DNA from: Thiocystis violacea
Lineage (GTDB): Bacteria > Pseudomonadota > Gammaproteobacteria > Chromatiales > Chromatiaceae
Reading direction: 5' to 3'
Length of the DNA: 64,000 nt
Assembly (NCBI RefSeq): GCF_016583575.1
Contig: NZ_NRRG01000002.1
Location: 177,198 to 241,197 of the forward strand
Under the pieces are notes generated by a model. The model was not told the DNA's origin and did no database searches. It saw only the letters and a program-made list of their open reading frames with translations. Positions 10,397-19,563 of the stretch are shown here, piece after piece. How positions within the stretch are numbered: the stretch's first letter is position 1; the number at the start of each line of letters is the position of its first letter. The position numbers were made by a program, and so were the translations under genes.

Positions 10397-12112
10397 ATGT
10401 CAACGGATCAAGCCAAGATCAAACCATCTGGACTGGCCTGGCGACTGGTCAAGGATCAATTGCTCTCCGAGCAGCAGATGCTTGACGCCTATCAGGAGGC
10501 CATGACCCAGGGGCGAGCCTTCGTGCGTCATCTGGTCGAGCAGAAGCTGCTCGACAGCCGCCGGATCGCCATCGCGGCCTCGCATGAATTCGGTGTCCCC
10601 CTGCTTGATCTCGGTGCCTTCGAACCGAGCAACCTGCCACTCAATCTGGTCGACGAGCGCCTGATCAGCAAGCACCGGGCGCTGCCACTCCTGCGCCGCG
10701 GCAACCGTCTCTTCCTAGCACTCTCCGACCCCACCAACGATCAGGCGCTTGAGGAGATCCGCTTCAATACGGGTCTCGCCACCGACGCCATCCTGGTCGA
10801 GGAAGACAAGCTCCAGGCGGCGATCGAGTTAGCGATCCAGTCCCAGGACACCACCAATGTCAGCGACTTCGTCGACTCCGACCTGGAAAAGATCGATGTC
10901 GGAGGCGACGAGGACGAGCAGCGCGACGAGTCGGATGCCAACATCGACGAGGCGCCTATCGTCCGCTACATCAACAAGATCCTGGTGGATGCCATCACCT
11001 CCGGGGCCTCGGACATCCACTTCGAGCCATTCGAGAAGTTCTTTCGTATCCGCTTCAGACAGGACGGACTTCTGAGCGAGGTGGCCAACCCGCCGCTGAA
11101 CCTCGCCGGACGGCTCACCGCGCGTCTCAAGGTCATGTCGCGGATGAACATCGCCGAACGGCGCGTCCCCCAGGACGGACGCATCAAGCTCAAGCTGAGC
11201 CGCACGCGCGATATCGATTTCCGCGTCAACACGCTCCCGACCCTCTACGGCGAGAAGGTCGTGCTGCGTATCCTGGACTCCAGCTCGGCGCAGGTCGGCA
11301 TCGAGGCGCTTGGCCTCGAGGCCGAGCAACGTGAGGCGTTTCTCAACGCGATCCAGAAACCCTATGGCATGATCCTGGTCACCGGACCGACCGGATCCGG
11401 CAAGACGGTGTCGCTCTACAGCGCGCTCAACATCCTGAACAAACCCGAGATCAACATCTCGACCGTCGAGGATCCCGTCGAGATCCAGGTGGCCGGCATC
11501 AATCAGGTCAACATGAACCCCAAGACCGGCTTGACGTTCGCCTCCGCCCTGCGCTCCTTTCTCCGTCAGGATCCGGACATCATCATGGTCGGCGAGATCC
11601 GTGACCTGGAAACCGCCGAGATCGCGGTCAAGGCGGCCCAGACCGGCCACCTGGTGCTTTCGACACTGCACACCAACGACGCGCCGCAAACCCTGACCCG
11701 TCTCGCCAACATGGGTGTCGCCCCCTTCAACATCGCCTCCTCGGTCCTGCTCATCATGGCGCAGCGACTGGCCAGGCGCTTGTGCGTGCACTGCCGGACG
11801 AAGGTGGATATCCCGCCCGCGGCCCTGCGCGAGGAAGGCTTCACCGACGCCGACATCGAGGACGGCATCACCGTCTACGGACCAGTCGGCTGCCAGCACT
11901 GCAACAAGGGGTATCGTGGTCGCGTCGGGATCTTTCAGGTCATGCCGGTCACCGAGGCCACCTCGCGCCTGATCCTCGAAGGCGGCAATTCCATGCAGTT
12001 GGCCGACCAGGCCCAGCGCGAGGGCATCTACGATCTGCGTCAATCCGGGCTCCGCAAGGTCAAATCAGGGATGACCAGCCTGGAAGAGATCAACCGGGTC
12101 ACCAAGGAATAA
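10397..12112 (+). CDS. pilB: Type IV pilus assembly ATPase PilB
   Basis: A 571-residue cytoplasmic hexameric ATPase that powers pilus extension. An N-terminal MshEN/GspE domain precedes the catalytic part. Walker A is GPTGSGKT at residues 330-337; the Asp box is STVEDPVE, Walker B is RQDPDIIMVGEIRD and the His box is STLHTNDA. The zinc-binding CVHC and CQHC pairs follow at about residues 468 and 501. It heads a pilB-pilC-pilD run with gaps of 21 and 5 bases. The pilin gene pilA is not in the window. Confidence 0.96.
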   Translation: MSTDQAKIKPSGLAWRLVKDQLLSEQQMLDAYQEAMTQGRAFVRHLVEQKLLDSRRIAIAASHEFGVPLLDLGAFEPSNLPLNLVDERLISKHRALPLLRRGNRLFLALSDPTNDQALEEIRFNTGLATDAILVEEDKLQAAIELAIQSQDTTNVSDFVDSDLEKIDVGGDEDEQRDESDANIDEAPIVRYINKILVDAITSGASDIHFEPFEKFFRIRFRQDGLLSEVANPPLNLAGRLTARLKVMSRMNIAERRVPQDGRIKLKLSRTRDIDFRVNTLPTLYGEKVVLRILDSSSAQVGIEALGLEAEQREAFLNAIQKPYGMILVTGPTGSGKTVSLYSALNILNKPEINISTVEDPVEIQVAGINQVNMNPKTGLTFASALRSFLRQDPDIIMVGEIRDLETAEIAVKAAQTGHLVLSTLHTNDAPQTLTRLANMGVAPFNIASSVLLIMAQRLARRLCVHCRTKVDIPPAALREEGFTDADIEDGITVYGPVGCQHCNKGYRGRVGIFQVMPVTEATSRLILEGGNSMQLADQAQREGIYDLRQSGLRKVKSGMTSLEEINRVTKE

Positions 12113-12133
12113 TTCCACCACGGAGTCATCGTC

Positions 12134-13393
12134 ATGGCACTCGCAACAGCGACCAAGTCCAGAGTCAAGCCAAAGGCCAAGCCCGAAGCCGAAAAGGCGC
12201 GCGTATTCGCCTGGGAAGGCATGGATCGGCGCGGCTCGCGGGTCAAGGGCGAGTCGCGCGCCGCCAACATCAACGCGGTGCGCGCCGATCTGCGCCGGCA
12301 GGGCGTCAACCCAACCAAGGTAAAGATGAAGGCCAAGCCGCTATTCAGCGGCAAGAAGAAGATCACCGGCCAGGATCTCTCCATCTTCACCCGCCAGCTC
12401 GCGACCATGATGACCGCCGGCGTACCCCTGGTGCAGGCATTCGATATCGTCGGACGCGGCCATGACAATCCGGCGATGCAGGACATCATCCTTTCGATCA
12501 AGCAGGACATCGAGAGCGGCACGGCGATGTCGATCGCCATGAGCAAGCATCCGCTCTACTTCGACGACCTGGTGTGCAGCCTGGTGGCGGCGGGCGAGCA
12601 GGCCGGCGTGCTTGACATCCTGCTCAACAAGATCGCGACCTATAAGGAAAAGACCGAGTCGATCAAGGGCAAGGTCAAGAAGGCACTCTTCTATCCTGCG
12701 GCGGTCATCGCCGTGGCGATCATCGTCACCGTGGTCATCCTGCTGTTCGTCATTCCCCAGTTCAAGGAACTCTTTACCAGCTTCGGCGCGGACCTGCCGG
12801 CCTTCACCCTCATGGTCATCGGTCTGTCCGACCTGATTCGGGAATGGTGGTGGGCGTTCCTGGGCGGCATCGCCGGCACCGTTTACGTGATCCGCTATTC
12901 CTTCAAGCGCTCCAGACGCTTCCGCGAGATCGTGGACCGCGCCAGTCTCAAGATCCCGGTCATCGGTAGCATCCTGAACAAGGCCGCCCTGGCGCGTTTC
13001 GCGCGCACCCTCTCGACCATGTTCGCGGCCGGCGTGCCGCTGGTCGAAGCCCTGCAATCGGTCGCGGGCGCGACCGGCAACATCGTCTATCAGGACGCGG
13101 TCCTGAAGATGCGCGAGGAGGTCGCCACCGGTCAATCGCTGCAACTGGCGATGCGTCAGCGCGACATCTTCCCGCACATGGTCATCCAGATGACCGCGAT
13201 CGGCGAGGAGTCCGGCGCGCTCGACGACATGCTGGGCAAGGTCGCCGACTTCTACGAGGAACAGGTGGACAACGCCGTCGACAGCCTGAGCAGCCTGCTC
13301 GAACCCATGATCATGGTCGTCATCGGCGGCCTGGTGGGCAGTCTGGTCGTAGCCATGTATCTCCCGATCTTCAAGCTCGCCGCGGTCGTCTGA
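12134..13393 (+). CDS. pilC: Type IV pilus inner-membrane platform protein PilC
   Basis: A 419-residue inner-membrane protein with two tandem GspF-type domains (about 80-205 and 280-405). Each holds a cytoplasmic helical bundle with the family motifs FTRQLATMMTAGVPLVQAF and FARTLSTMFAAGVPLVEAL. Three hydrophobic segments lie near residues 190-213, 235-255 and 393-415. It forms the platform between the PilB motor and the pilin. The basic N-terminus (KSRVKPKAKPEAEKAR) is longer than in some homologues. GGAG lies before the ATG. Confidence 0.95.
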   Translation: MALATATKSRVKPKAKPEAEKARVFAWEGMDRRGSRVKGESRAANINAVRADLRRQGVNPTKVKMKAKPLFSGKKKITGQDLSIFTRQLATMMTAGVPLVQAFDIVGRGHDNPAMQDIILSIKQDIESGTAMSIAMSKHPLYFDDLVCSLVAAGEQAGVLDILLNKIATYKEKTESIKGKVKKALFYPAAVIAVAIIVTVVILLFVIPQFKELFTSFGADLPAFTLMVIGLSDLIREWWWAFLGGIAGTVYVIRYSFKRSRRFREIVDRASLKIPVIGSILNKAALARFARTLSTMFAAGVPLVEALQSVAGATGNIVYQDAVLKMREEVATGQSLQLAMRQRDIFPHMVIQMTAIGEESGALDDMLGKVADFYEEQVDNAVDSLSSLLEPMIMVVIGGLVGSLVVAMYLPIFKLAAVV

Positions 13394-13398
13394 GTCCG

Positions 13399-14289
13399 AT
13401 GTCCGGAAATCAATGGATCCTTGTACTCCAAGAGAGCCCCTGGCTGCTCAACGGGACCGCCGTGCTGCTCGGGTTGATCCTGGGCAGTTTTCTCAACGTG
13501 GTCATCCTGCGACTGCCGAGGATGATGGAGGCTGGCTGGAAACGCGATTGCGCCGAACTCTCCGGGACATTGGAGCCGACCCCGGATGAGTCCGAGCCAC
13601 CCCTCAGCCTGTCCTCGCCCGCCTCGACCTGCCCCGCATGCGGACACCGGATCCGCGCCTACGAGAACATCCCGATCCTGAGCTATCTGCTGTTGCGCGG
13701 GCGCTGTTCCGCCTGCCGGACCCCCATCAGTGTCCGCTACCCCATCGTCGAGGGCTTCACGGCGATCATGACCCTGGTGGTCGTGATGCAGTTCGGTCTG
13801 AGCTGGCAGATGCCCGCCGCCCTGCTCCTGACCTGGGCGCTGATCGCCCTGGCCCTGATCGACTACGACACCCAACTCCTCCCGGACAGCCTCACCCTGC
13901 CGCTGCTGTGGCTGGGACTTGTCCTGAGCCTGTTCGGACTCTTCACCGACAGCCAGACGTCCATCATCGGCGCGGTCGCCGGCTATCTGAGTCTCTGGAC
14001 CGTCTTCCAGCTCTTCCGGCTCATCACCGGCAAGGAAGGCATGGGCTATGGCGATTTCAAGCTGCTGGCGCTCTTCGGGGCCTGGCTCGGCTGGCCCTAC
14101 CTGCCCCAGATCATCCTGCTCTCGGCCGTCACCGGGGCGGTGCTGGGCGTCATCCTGATCGCGACCGGCCGTCATCAAAGCGGCAAGCCGCTCCCCTTCG
14201 GTCCCTACCTGGCCGCAGCCGGCTGGATCAGCCTCGTCTGGGGCGAACAGATCAACGACGCTTATCTGCGGATAAGCGGACTCGCTTGA
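13399..14289 (+). CDS. pilD: Prepilin leader peptidase/N-methyltransferase PilD
   Basis: A 296-residue polytopic aspartic protease that cleaves and N-methylates type IV prepilins. The N-terminal GSFLNVVILRLPRMM and the zinc-site pairs CPAC and CSAC (about residues 76-108) mark the methyltransferase half. The two catalytic aspartates lie in ALIDYDTQLLPD and GYGDFK. It starts five bases after pilC and ends in a TTGA overlap with coaE. Confidence 0.95.
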   Translation: MSGNQWILVLQESPWLLNGTAVLLGLILGSFLNVVILRLPRMMEAGWKRDCAELSGTLEPTPDESEPPLSLSSPASTCPACGHRIRAYENIPILSYLLLRGRCSACRTPISVRYPIVEGFTAIMTLVVVMQFGLSWQMPAALLLTWALIALALIDYDTQLLPDSLTLPLLWLGLVLSLFGLFTDSQTSIIGAVAGYLSLWTVFQLFRLITGKEGMGYGDFKLLALFGAWLGWPYLPQIILLSAVTGAVLGVILIATGRHQSGKPLPFGPYLAAAGWISLVWGEQINDAYLRISGLA

Positions 14290-14915
14290 ATCCCCCTCGG
14301 TTGGTCGTCGCGCTGACGGGCGGCATCGGCAGCGGCAAGACCACCGTGGCCGACCGCCTCGGCGAACTGGGCGCCGGAGTCATCGACACCGACCAACTCT
14401 CACGCGAGCTGACGGCCATCGGCGGGGCCGCGCTGGGACCGATCGCCGCCACCTTTGGCGCTCGGGTCATGCTCCCGGACGGATCGCTCGATCGCGCCCG
14501 ACTGCGCCAGATCGTCTTCGCCGATCCCGAGGCGCGCGCGCGTCTGGAGGCCATCCTTCATCCAGGCATCAAGGCCCTGATGATGGAGCGGCTCGCGGCG
14601 CTCCAGACCCCCTACGCCGTCCTGGTGGTCCCACTCCTCTTTGAAACCGGCCAGGAGACGCTCGCCGATCGCGTCCTCGTGGTCGACATACCCGAGTCGC
14701 TCCAGATCGAGCGGGTCACCCGCCGCAGCCAGATCCCCGAGGACGAGGTCCGACGCATCATCGCGAGCCAGATCCCGCGCCGGGAACGGAACGCGCGCGC
14801 CGACGATCTCATCGACAACCGCGGCGATCTCGCCAATCTGGAGCACCAGATCCAGCGTCTTCACGCGGATTACAGTCGGATCGCCGCGACCCCGGACAGC
14901 CCACAAACACACTAA
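14286..14915 (+). CDS. coaE: Dephospho-CoA kinase
   Basis: A 209-residue kinase for the last step of coenzyme A synthesis. Walker A is LTGGIGSGKTT at about residues 9-19, followed by GVIDTDQLSREL, the lid region (VTRRSQIPEDEVRRIIASQI) and the terminal DDLIDNRG. The start is a TTG at 14286 that overlaps the pilD stop; the only close alternative is another TTG at 14301. The length matches E. coli CoaE (206). pilD-coaE is a common order, but zapD and yacG, which normally follow, lie about 8.7 kb away here. Confidence 0.94.
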   Translation: MNPPRLVVALTGGIGSGKTTVADRLGELGAGVIDTDQLSRELTAIGGAALGPIAATFGARVMLPDGSLDRARLRQIVFADPEARARLEAILHPGIKALMMERLAALQTPYAVLVVPLLFETGQETLADRVLVVDIPESLQIERVTRRSQIPEDEVRRIIASQIPRRERNARADDLIDNRGDLANLEHQIQRLHADYSRIAATPDSPQTH

Positions 14916-15104
14916 GCTCGCGGCCCATCCACGCATAGCGAACGCCAGCCATGACCCGCGTCCTGGATGACAGGGCTCGCCCTTTGGTTTCCGGAACGCC
15001 TTGCACCGCCCCATCGACTTCCATTTAAGTCTCTTTCGCCCTGCTAAAAAATCGATCGAACCGGCATTGGGCGATTTCCAGCTATCTCCAGGATCGGAAA
15101 ACAG

Positions 15105-15140
15105 TTGCGCTTCGTGTTATGCGTGAGATATATCTATCTC
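15105..15140 (+). promoter_or_regulatory. Putative promoter with overlapping dyad upstream of the small secreted protein
   Basis: TTGCGC (15105-15110) and TATATC (15129-15134) are 18 bases apart. The -10 lies inside the dyad GAGATA-TATC-TATCTC (15125-15140), which could be an operator. The start codon follows 54 bases later. The assignment is inference from sequence alone. Confidence 0.35.
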
Positions 15141-15193
15141 TCCGTTTACACGTAAAGCGCATAGCGCATTCCAAGGACAGAGCGAGGAAAACG

Positions 15194-15469
15194 ATGAGCA
15201 ACCCATTCACCAAAACCATCCGCGCGACCCTTCTCCTGACCACCCTGCCCATGCTTGGGCTTGTGTCGCAGCCGACGCTGGCGGCCTCCGACTGTAAGGG
15301 CTTGGCGCAGGATGCATGCGCGGCGAAAGAGCACTGCCGCTGGATGAATGGCTACACCAGGAAGGACGGCATCCAGGTCTCCAGCCATTGCCGTATCGGC
15401 AAACCCAGCAAGGCCTCCGACAGCCCCGCTTCGATCATCAACGACAAAGACAGCACGGCTTCACGTTGA
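15194..15469 (+). CDS. Small secreted cysteine-containing protein of unknown function
   Basis: A 91-residue protein with a good GAGGA ribosome-binding site five bases before the ATG. Residues 1-31 form a Sec signal peptide (basic start, hydrophobic LLLTTLPMLGLV, Ala-rich cleavage region TLAAS). The mature part has four cysteines in DCKGLAQDACAAKEHCRW and SSHCRIGKP, which could form two disulfides in the periplasm. The tail is Ser/Asp-rich. Similar short CKGL...C...CxW...C repeats occur in proteobacterial hypothetical proteins, from memory; I know no function. It is a single gene between coaE and a convergent reductase. Confidence 0.78.
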   Translation: MSNPFTKTIRATLLLTTLPMLGLVSQPTLAASDCKGLAQDACAAKEHCRWMNGYTRKDGIQVSSHCRIGKPSKASDSPASIINDKDSTASR

Positions 15470-15475
15470 GAGGCA

Positions 15476-15501
15476 CCAGGGCGCGGGCCTCCGCGCCCTG
15501 G
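15476..15501. terminator. Hairpin between convergent genes
   Basis: An 11-bp perfect stem (15476-15486 with 15491-15501) and a four-base loop begin 6 bases after the small-protein stop and end 21 bases from the convergent reductase stop. It could end transcripts from both sides. No T-run is present. Confidence 0.55.
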
Positions 15502-15522
15502 AATAGACGATGAAAGCGGCTC

Positions 15523-16437
15523 TCAACCGATCCCTGACGGGAGCGAGGAGTGGGCCGAAGGCTCCCGACTCAGATCCCTCAACACCAGGTAGATCGCCGA
15601 CGAATCCAGCTCGCCGAGCCCTTGACCGACCAGGACGTCGAGATAGCGGGCAACGGCGTTGGCGGACGGCAGGGACAGACCCAGCTCCTGGGCGGCCTCG
15701 GCAACGATCCGCATGTCCTTCTGGTGCAGGCGAGCCTTGAATCCAGGCTCGAAATTCTCGTCGATCATGCGTTGCCCATGGACATCCAGCACGCGACTAC
15801 CCGCGAAACCGCCGAGCAGGGCCGCGCGGACGCGGGCCGGATCCACGTCGGAGGCCTGGGCCAGCCGCATGGCCTCCGCCACGGCGACGATGGTGGCCCC
15901 AACGAGGATCTGGTTGCAGGACTTGCAAACCTGCCCGGCCCCATGGCCGCCGACATGGACGATGTTCTCCCCCATGACATGGAATAGTGGAAGCACCCGC
16001 GCGAAGGTCGATTCGGCGCCGCCCACCATGATCGACAGGCGCCCGTCGATGGCGCCGGCCTCGCCGCCCGAGACCGGGGCATCCAGCATCTCGACCCCGC
16101 GCTCGCCGAGTCGCTCCGCCAGACGCCGCGTGACAGCGGCCGAGATGGTGCTCATGTCGACCACGACCGATCCTGGATGAACACCGGCGAGCACGCCGTT
16201 CTCGCCCAGGATGACGGATTCGACATCGGGGGTGTCCGACACCATGGTGAAGATCACATCCGAGCGATCGGCCAGTTCGGCGGGCGAACCGCAGGCGCTG
16301 GCCCCCGCCTCGATCAATGGCCGCATGGACTCGACCCGGCGCGCATGAACCGCCAGGGAATAACCCGCGCGGAGCAGATTCAGGGCCATGGGTCGCCCCA
16401 TGATGCCCAGACCGATGAAGCCGATCCGCTCACCCAT
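15523..16437 (-). CDS. garR: 2-hydroxy-3-oxopropionate (tartronate semialdehyde) reductase-like beta-hydroxyacid dehydrogenase
   Basis: A 304-residue NAD(P)-dependent dehydrogenase. The N-terminal Rossmann motif is IGFIGLGIMGRPMALNL, the substrate-binding DAPVSGGEAGAIDG lies at about residues 118-131, and the catalytic lysine is in GAGQVCKSCNQ at about residue 170. These match the GarR/GlxR subgroup, which reduces tartronate semialdehyde to D-glycerate. It overlaps the end of glcF by eight bases, so it is in one operon with glycolate oxidase subunits, consistent with glycolate or glyoxylate salvage. No glyoxylate carboligase is seen here. Another beta-hydroxyacid substrate is possible. Confidence 0.85.
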   Translation of the reverse strand: MGERIGFIGLGIMGRPMALNLLRAGYSLAVHARRVESMRPLIEAGASACGSPAELADRSDVIFTMVSDTPDVESVILGENGVLAGVHPGSVVVDMSTISAAVTRRLAERLGERGVEMLDAPVSGGEAGAIDGRLSIMVGGAESTFARVLPLFHVMGENIVHVGGHGAGQVCKSCNQILVGATIVAVAEAMRLAQASDVDPARVRAALLGGFAGSRVLDVHGQRMIDENFEPGFKARLHQKDMRIVAEAAQELGLSLPSANAVARYLDVLVGQGLGELDSSAIYLVLRDLSREPSAHSSLPSGIG

Positions 16438-17659
16438 GCGCCCTAGCCTCCTCCAGATCCAGCAATTCGAGCCAATGCACGACCGGGGTTCCCGTTCCGC
16501 CCGCCAGATGGAGCTGACAACCGATATTGGCGGTGGCGATGACCTCGGGCGCGTCCGATTCCAGGGCCGCCACCTTGTCGACCCGAAGCTGCCCGGCGAG
16601 CACCGGCTGGGTCAGCGAATAGGTTCCGGCGGATCCGCAGCAGAGATGGCCATCCGGTACATGGGTCGGAGTGAAACCAAGCCCCGCCAGGATGGGTTCG
16701 ACCACCCGTTTGAGCTGTTGTCCATGCTGAAGACTGCAAGGCGCGTGGAAGGCGACCCGGCGGCCCCGTCCAGGCGAGCCGAGCGGCGACAGATCCTCCT
16801 GTCCCAGGATCTCGGCCGGGTCACGCGCCAGGGCCGCGACCCGCGCCGCCTTGTCGGCGTAAAACGGATCCTGGGCCAGAACCTCCCCGTACTCCTTCAC
16901 CAGGCTCCCGCAACCGCTGGCGCTGACCAGGATCGCCTCGCAGCCGGCCTCGATCTCCGGCCACCAGGCATCGATGTTGCGCCGCATGGCCTCCAGCCCC
17001 GCCTCGCGGGCGTTCAGATGATAGGCCACCGCGCCGCAACAGCCGGCCTCGGGGGCTTCCACCAGGTCGATCCCCAGGCGGGATAGAACGCGCGCGGCGG
17101 CGACATTGGTCCGGGGGGTGATGACCGATTGCACGCAACCGGCCAGCGCGAGCATCCGGCGGCGCCCGACCGGCCGAGGCCAGGCGCGCGCCGGCTGGCG
17201 AGGCGGCAGTTTGGCCTTGAGCCCGAGCGGCAACAGCGGGCGCACCCGCTGTCCCAGCCAGACCAGAGGGGCCAGGCGTGCGCGATAGGGGACGATCCAA
17301 ACGAGCGCCTGGCGCAACCATCGCTCGCGCCAGGGCCGGGTGACACGCGCCTCGACGTAATGACGGCCGATGTCCGCCAGGCGCGCGTAACGCACGCCCG
17401 AGGGACAGGTGGTCTCGCAGGCGCGGCAGGTGAGACAGCGATCCAGGTGGCGTTGCGTGATCCGCGTGGGCGCCTGCCCCTCCAGCACCAGCTTGATCTG
17501 ATAGATGCGTCCGCGCGGCCCATCGAGCTCGTCGCCGAGGAGCTGATAGGTCGGGCAGGTCGCGGTGCAGAAACCGCAGTGAACGCAGGCCCGGAGAATG
17601 GCGTCGGCCTCCTGGCCCTCGGGCGTGCGCAGGAATTCGGGCAGGATCTCGGTTTGCAC
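16430..17659 (-). CDS. glcF: Glycolate oxidase iron-sulfur subunit
   Basis: A 409-residue subunit with two N-terminal 4Fe-4S motifs, CVHCGFCTATCPTY (about residues 26-39) and CLTCRACETTCPSG (about 78-91). Two C-terminal CCG domains follow, with motifs GCCGAVAYH and LCCGSAGTYS. It passes electrons from the FAD subunits to the respiratory chain. The start is GTG at 17659, nine bases after glcE, and the end overlaps garR. GlcD, the catalytic subunit, is not here but at 54816. Confidence 0.93.
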   Translation of the reverse strand: MQTEILPEFLRTPEGQEADAILRACVHCGFCTATCPTYQLLGDELDGPRGRIYQIKLVLEGQAPTRITQRHLDRCLTCRACETTCPSGVRYARLADIGRHYVEARVTRPWRERWLRQALVWIVPYRARLAPLVWLGQRVRPLLPLGLKAKLPPRQPARAWPRPVGRRRMLALAGCVQSVITPRTNVAAARVLSRLGIDLVEAPEAGCCGAVAYHLNAREAGLEAMRRNIDAWWPEIEAGCEAILVSASGCGSLVKEYGEVLAQDPFYADKAARVAALARDPAEILGQEDLSPLGSPGRGRRVAFHAPCSLQHGQQLKRVVEPILAGLGFTPTHVPDGHLCCGSAGTYSLTQPVLAGQLRVDKVAALESDAPEVIATANIGCQLHLAGGTGTPVVHWLELLDLEEARAHG

Positions 17660-17668
17660 GCTGATCCC

Positions 17669-18751
17669 CTAAAGACTGGCGTAGAGACGGCCGGGATTGA
17701 GGAGGCCCATCGGATCGAAGGACTGCTTGACCTGGCGGTGCAGCCGCATGAGCGGCTCGGGCAGGGGCGGATAGACCTCGCCAGCGCGGTCGCCGCCGCG
17801 AAAGAGCGTGGCGTGACCACCCAGTCTGGCGGCCTCGGCGCGGATGGTCGCGGCCTCCGCGTCGCTGCGCAGCCAGCGCTGGGATCCGCTCCATTCGATC
17901 CATTGGGGTCCGGCGAGCGCCAGAGTCGGGGCCGCCTGGGGCAGGGACAGACGCCACAAGGGGGTCTCGCCCTGGAAGAAAGGATGTTGCTGATCGCGGA
18001 CCCCGTGGTGCCAGAACGCCTCGGCCTCGGACGCCTCGACCGGTTCTCCGCCGATGCGCTCCGCCGCCTCGATCAGGCCCGGCCCGGTACCGGACAGGCG
18101 CACCCAGAGACGCTCGCCATCGCAAGAGGTCGCCGTCACCGGCCAAGGCTTCGCCGCCCATCGGGTCATTCGGGTCAGCGCCTGCTCCAGGCCAGCCTCC
18201 AGGACCAGGGTCCGGGTCGCCGGTGGAATCGGCAACACCTTGAGGCTGACATCCAGCAGGATACCCAGGGTTCCCAGGGCGCCGACCATGAGCCGCGAGA
18301 CGTCGTAACCGGCGACGTTCTTCATCACCTCGCCGCCGAAGCGCAGCACCTCCGCGCGCCCGGTCAGGACCCGGACACCCAGCACCAGATCGCGCGCCGA
18401 GCCCTGGTAGGGCCGGGCCGGACCGGACAGTCCGCAGGCGATGGTTCCGCCCAGGGTGGCCTCGGAAGCGTCGGGAGCCCGGAAGCGGGGGGGCTCGAAG
18501 GGCAACATCTGACCCTGCTCGGCCAGCGTGGTCTCCAGTTCCGCGAGGCTGGTTCCACACCGGGCGGTCACCACCAGTTCCTTGGGCTGGTAATCGAGAA
18601 TGCCCGCATGCCCCGCCAGACTCAGCGGCTCGCCACGCGCGACCCGACCCATGAACGTCTTGGTGCCACTCCCCAGGAGCGCCAAGGGCCTCCCGCTCGC
18701 GGCCGCGGCCTCGACGCGGGCCTGAAGCTCGATCGTCAGATCCTTACCCAC
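17669..18751 (-). CDS. glcE: Glycolate oxidase FAD-binding subunit
   Basis: A 360-residue FAD_binding_4 protein, shorter than GlcD as expected for GlcE. FAD-site segments are PLALLGSGTKTFMG near the N-terminus, EATLGGTIACGLSGP and KNVAGYDVSRLMVGALGTLG. The C-terminus ends DPMGLLNPGRLYASL. The start is GTG at 18751. It leads a leftward operon glcE-glcF-garR, 66 bases after ruvA. Confidence 0.93.
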   Translation of the reverse strand: MGKDLTIELQARVEAAAASGRPLALLGSGTKTFMGRVARGEPLSLAGHAGILDYQPKELVVTARCGTSLAELETTLAEQGQMLPFEPPRFRAPDASEATLGGTIACGLSGPARPYQGSARDLVLGVRVLTGRAEVLRFGGEVMKNVAGYDVSRLMVGALGTLGILLDVSLKVLPIPPATRTLVLEAGLEQALTRMTRWAAKPWPVTATSCDGERLWVRLSGTGPGLIEAAERIGGEPVEASEAEAFWHHGVRDQQHPFFQGETPLWRLSLPQAAPTLALAGPQWIEWSGSQRWLRSDAEAATIRAEAARLGGHATLFRGGDRAGEVYPPLPEPLMRLHRQVKQSFDPMGLLNPGRLYASL

Positions 18752-18817
18752 GGTCCGCCCTCGATCTGAGTTGAGATGGAAAGTAACCGAGCCAGGTTCC
18801 GCGCCGGGCGGGACCGG

Positions 18818-19426
18818 TCAGGGAGGACTGACCGTGCGCAGCGCGCTCCGGATGATCTCCTCCGACGTCTTGGCCCCATCGTCCGCCGCGCGCGCCATGC
18901 GGTTCGCGTCCGGTGGCCGGTAGCCGAGCGCCACCAGCGCGCTCACGGCATCCGCGAGGGCCTGATCCCGCTCGCCACCGGCCGGCCGGGGCATCCCGAT
19001 TCCCGGCGAGCCACCGGCGCCCAATCCATCGATCCGATCGCGCATCTCGATCACCAGGCGCTGCGCGGTCTTCTTGCCGATGCCGGGGATGCGGATCAGG
19101 GCGTCGCTGTCCTCCTGCTCGACGCATTGCGCGAAGCGTGCCGCGTCCATGCCGGAGAGGATCGCCAGCGCCATGCGCGCGCCCACGCCCGTGACCTTGA
19201 TCAGGGCGCGAAACAGCGCCCGATCCTGATCGCGGATGAAGCCGTAGAGTATCTGCGCATCCTCGCGCACCACCAGATGGGTGATCAGGGTCACCGTCCC
19301 GCCCACCGGCGGCAGCTCGTAGAAGGTGGACATGGGCGCTTCCAGCTCGTATCCAACCCCGCCCACGTCCAGCAGCAGTTGCGGCGGTTGCTTCGCCAGG
19401 AGCTGACCACGGAGCCGACCGATCAT
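18818..19426 (-). CDS. ruvA: Holliday junction branch-migration protein RuvA
   Basis: A 202-residue DNA-binding subunit of the RuvAB helicase. The N-terminal OB fold begins MIGRLRGQLL; VTGVGARMALAILSGM and IPGIGKKTAQRLVIEM are the two helix-hairpin-helix motifs (about residues 71-120). The C-terminal ALVALGYRPPDANRM is the RuvB-binding domain III. I set the start at 19426 because an upstream in-frame start adds an unlike tail. It lies 207 bases downstream of ruvC. ruvB, which usually follows, is absent; glcE comes next. Confidence 0.94.
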   Translation of the reverse strand: MIGRLRGQLLAKQPPQLLLDVGGVGYELEAPMSTFYELPPVGGTVTLITHLVVREDAQILYGFIRDQDRALFRALIKVTGVGARMALAILSGMDAARFAQCVEQEDSDALIRIPGIGKKTAQRLVIEMRDRIDGLGAGGSPGIGMPRPAGGERDQALADAVSALVALGYRPPDANRMARAADDGAKTSEEIIRSALRTVSPP

Positions 19427-19563
19427 TGGAATCGGACGGCAGGGAGGGATCGACAGGCGACAGCCGATCGATTGAGATTGGATAAGGACCATTCAAACAT
19501 CATCGTTCCGCCGCCCGCCTCGCGAATAAGGAGAAGCCAGCCAAAAGCAAGGCCGCGCCCAGC

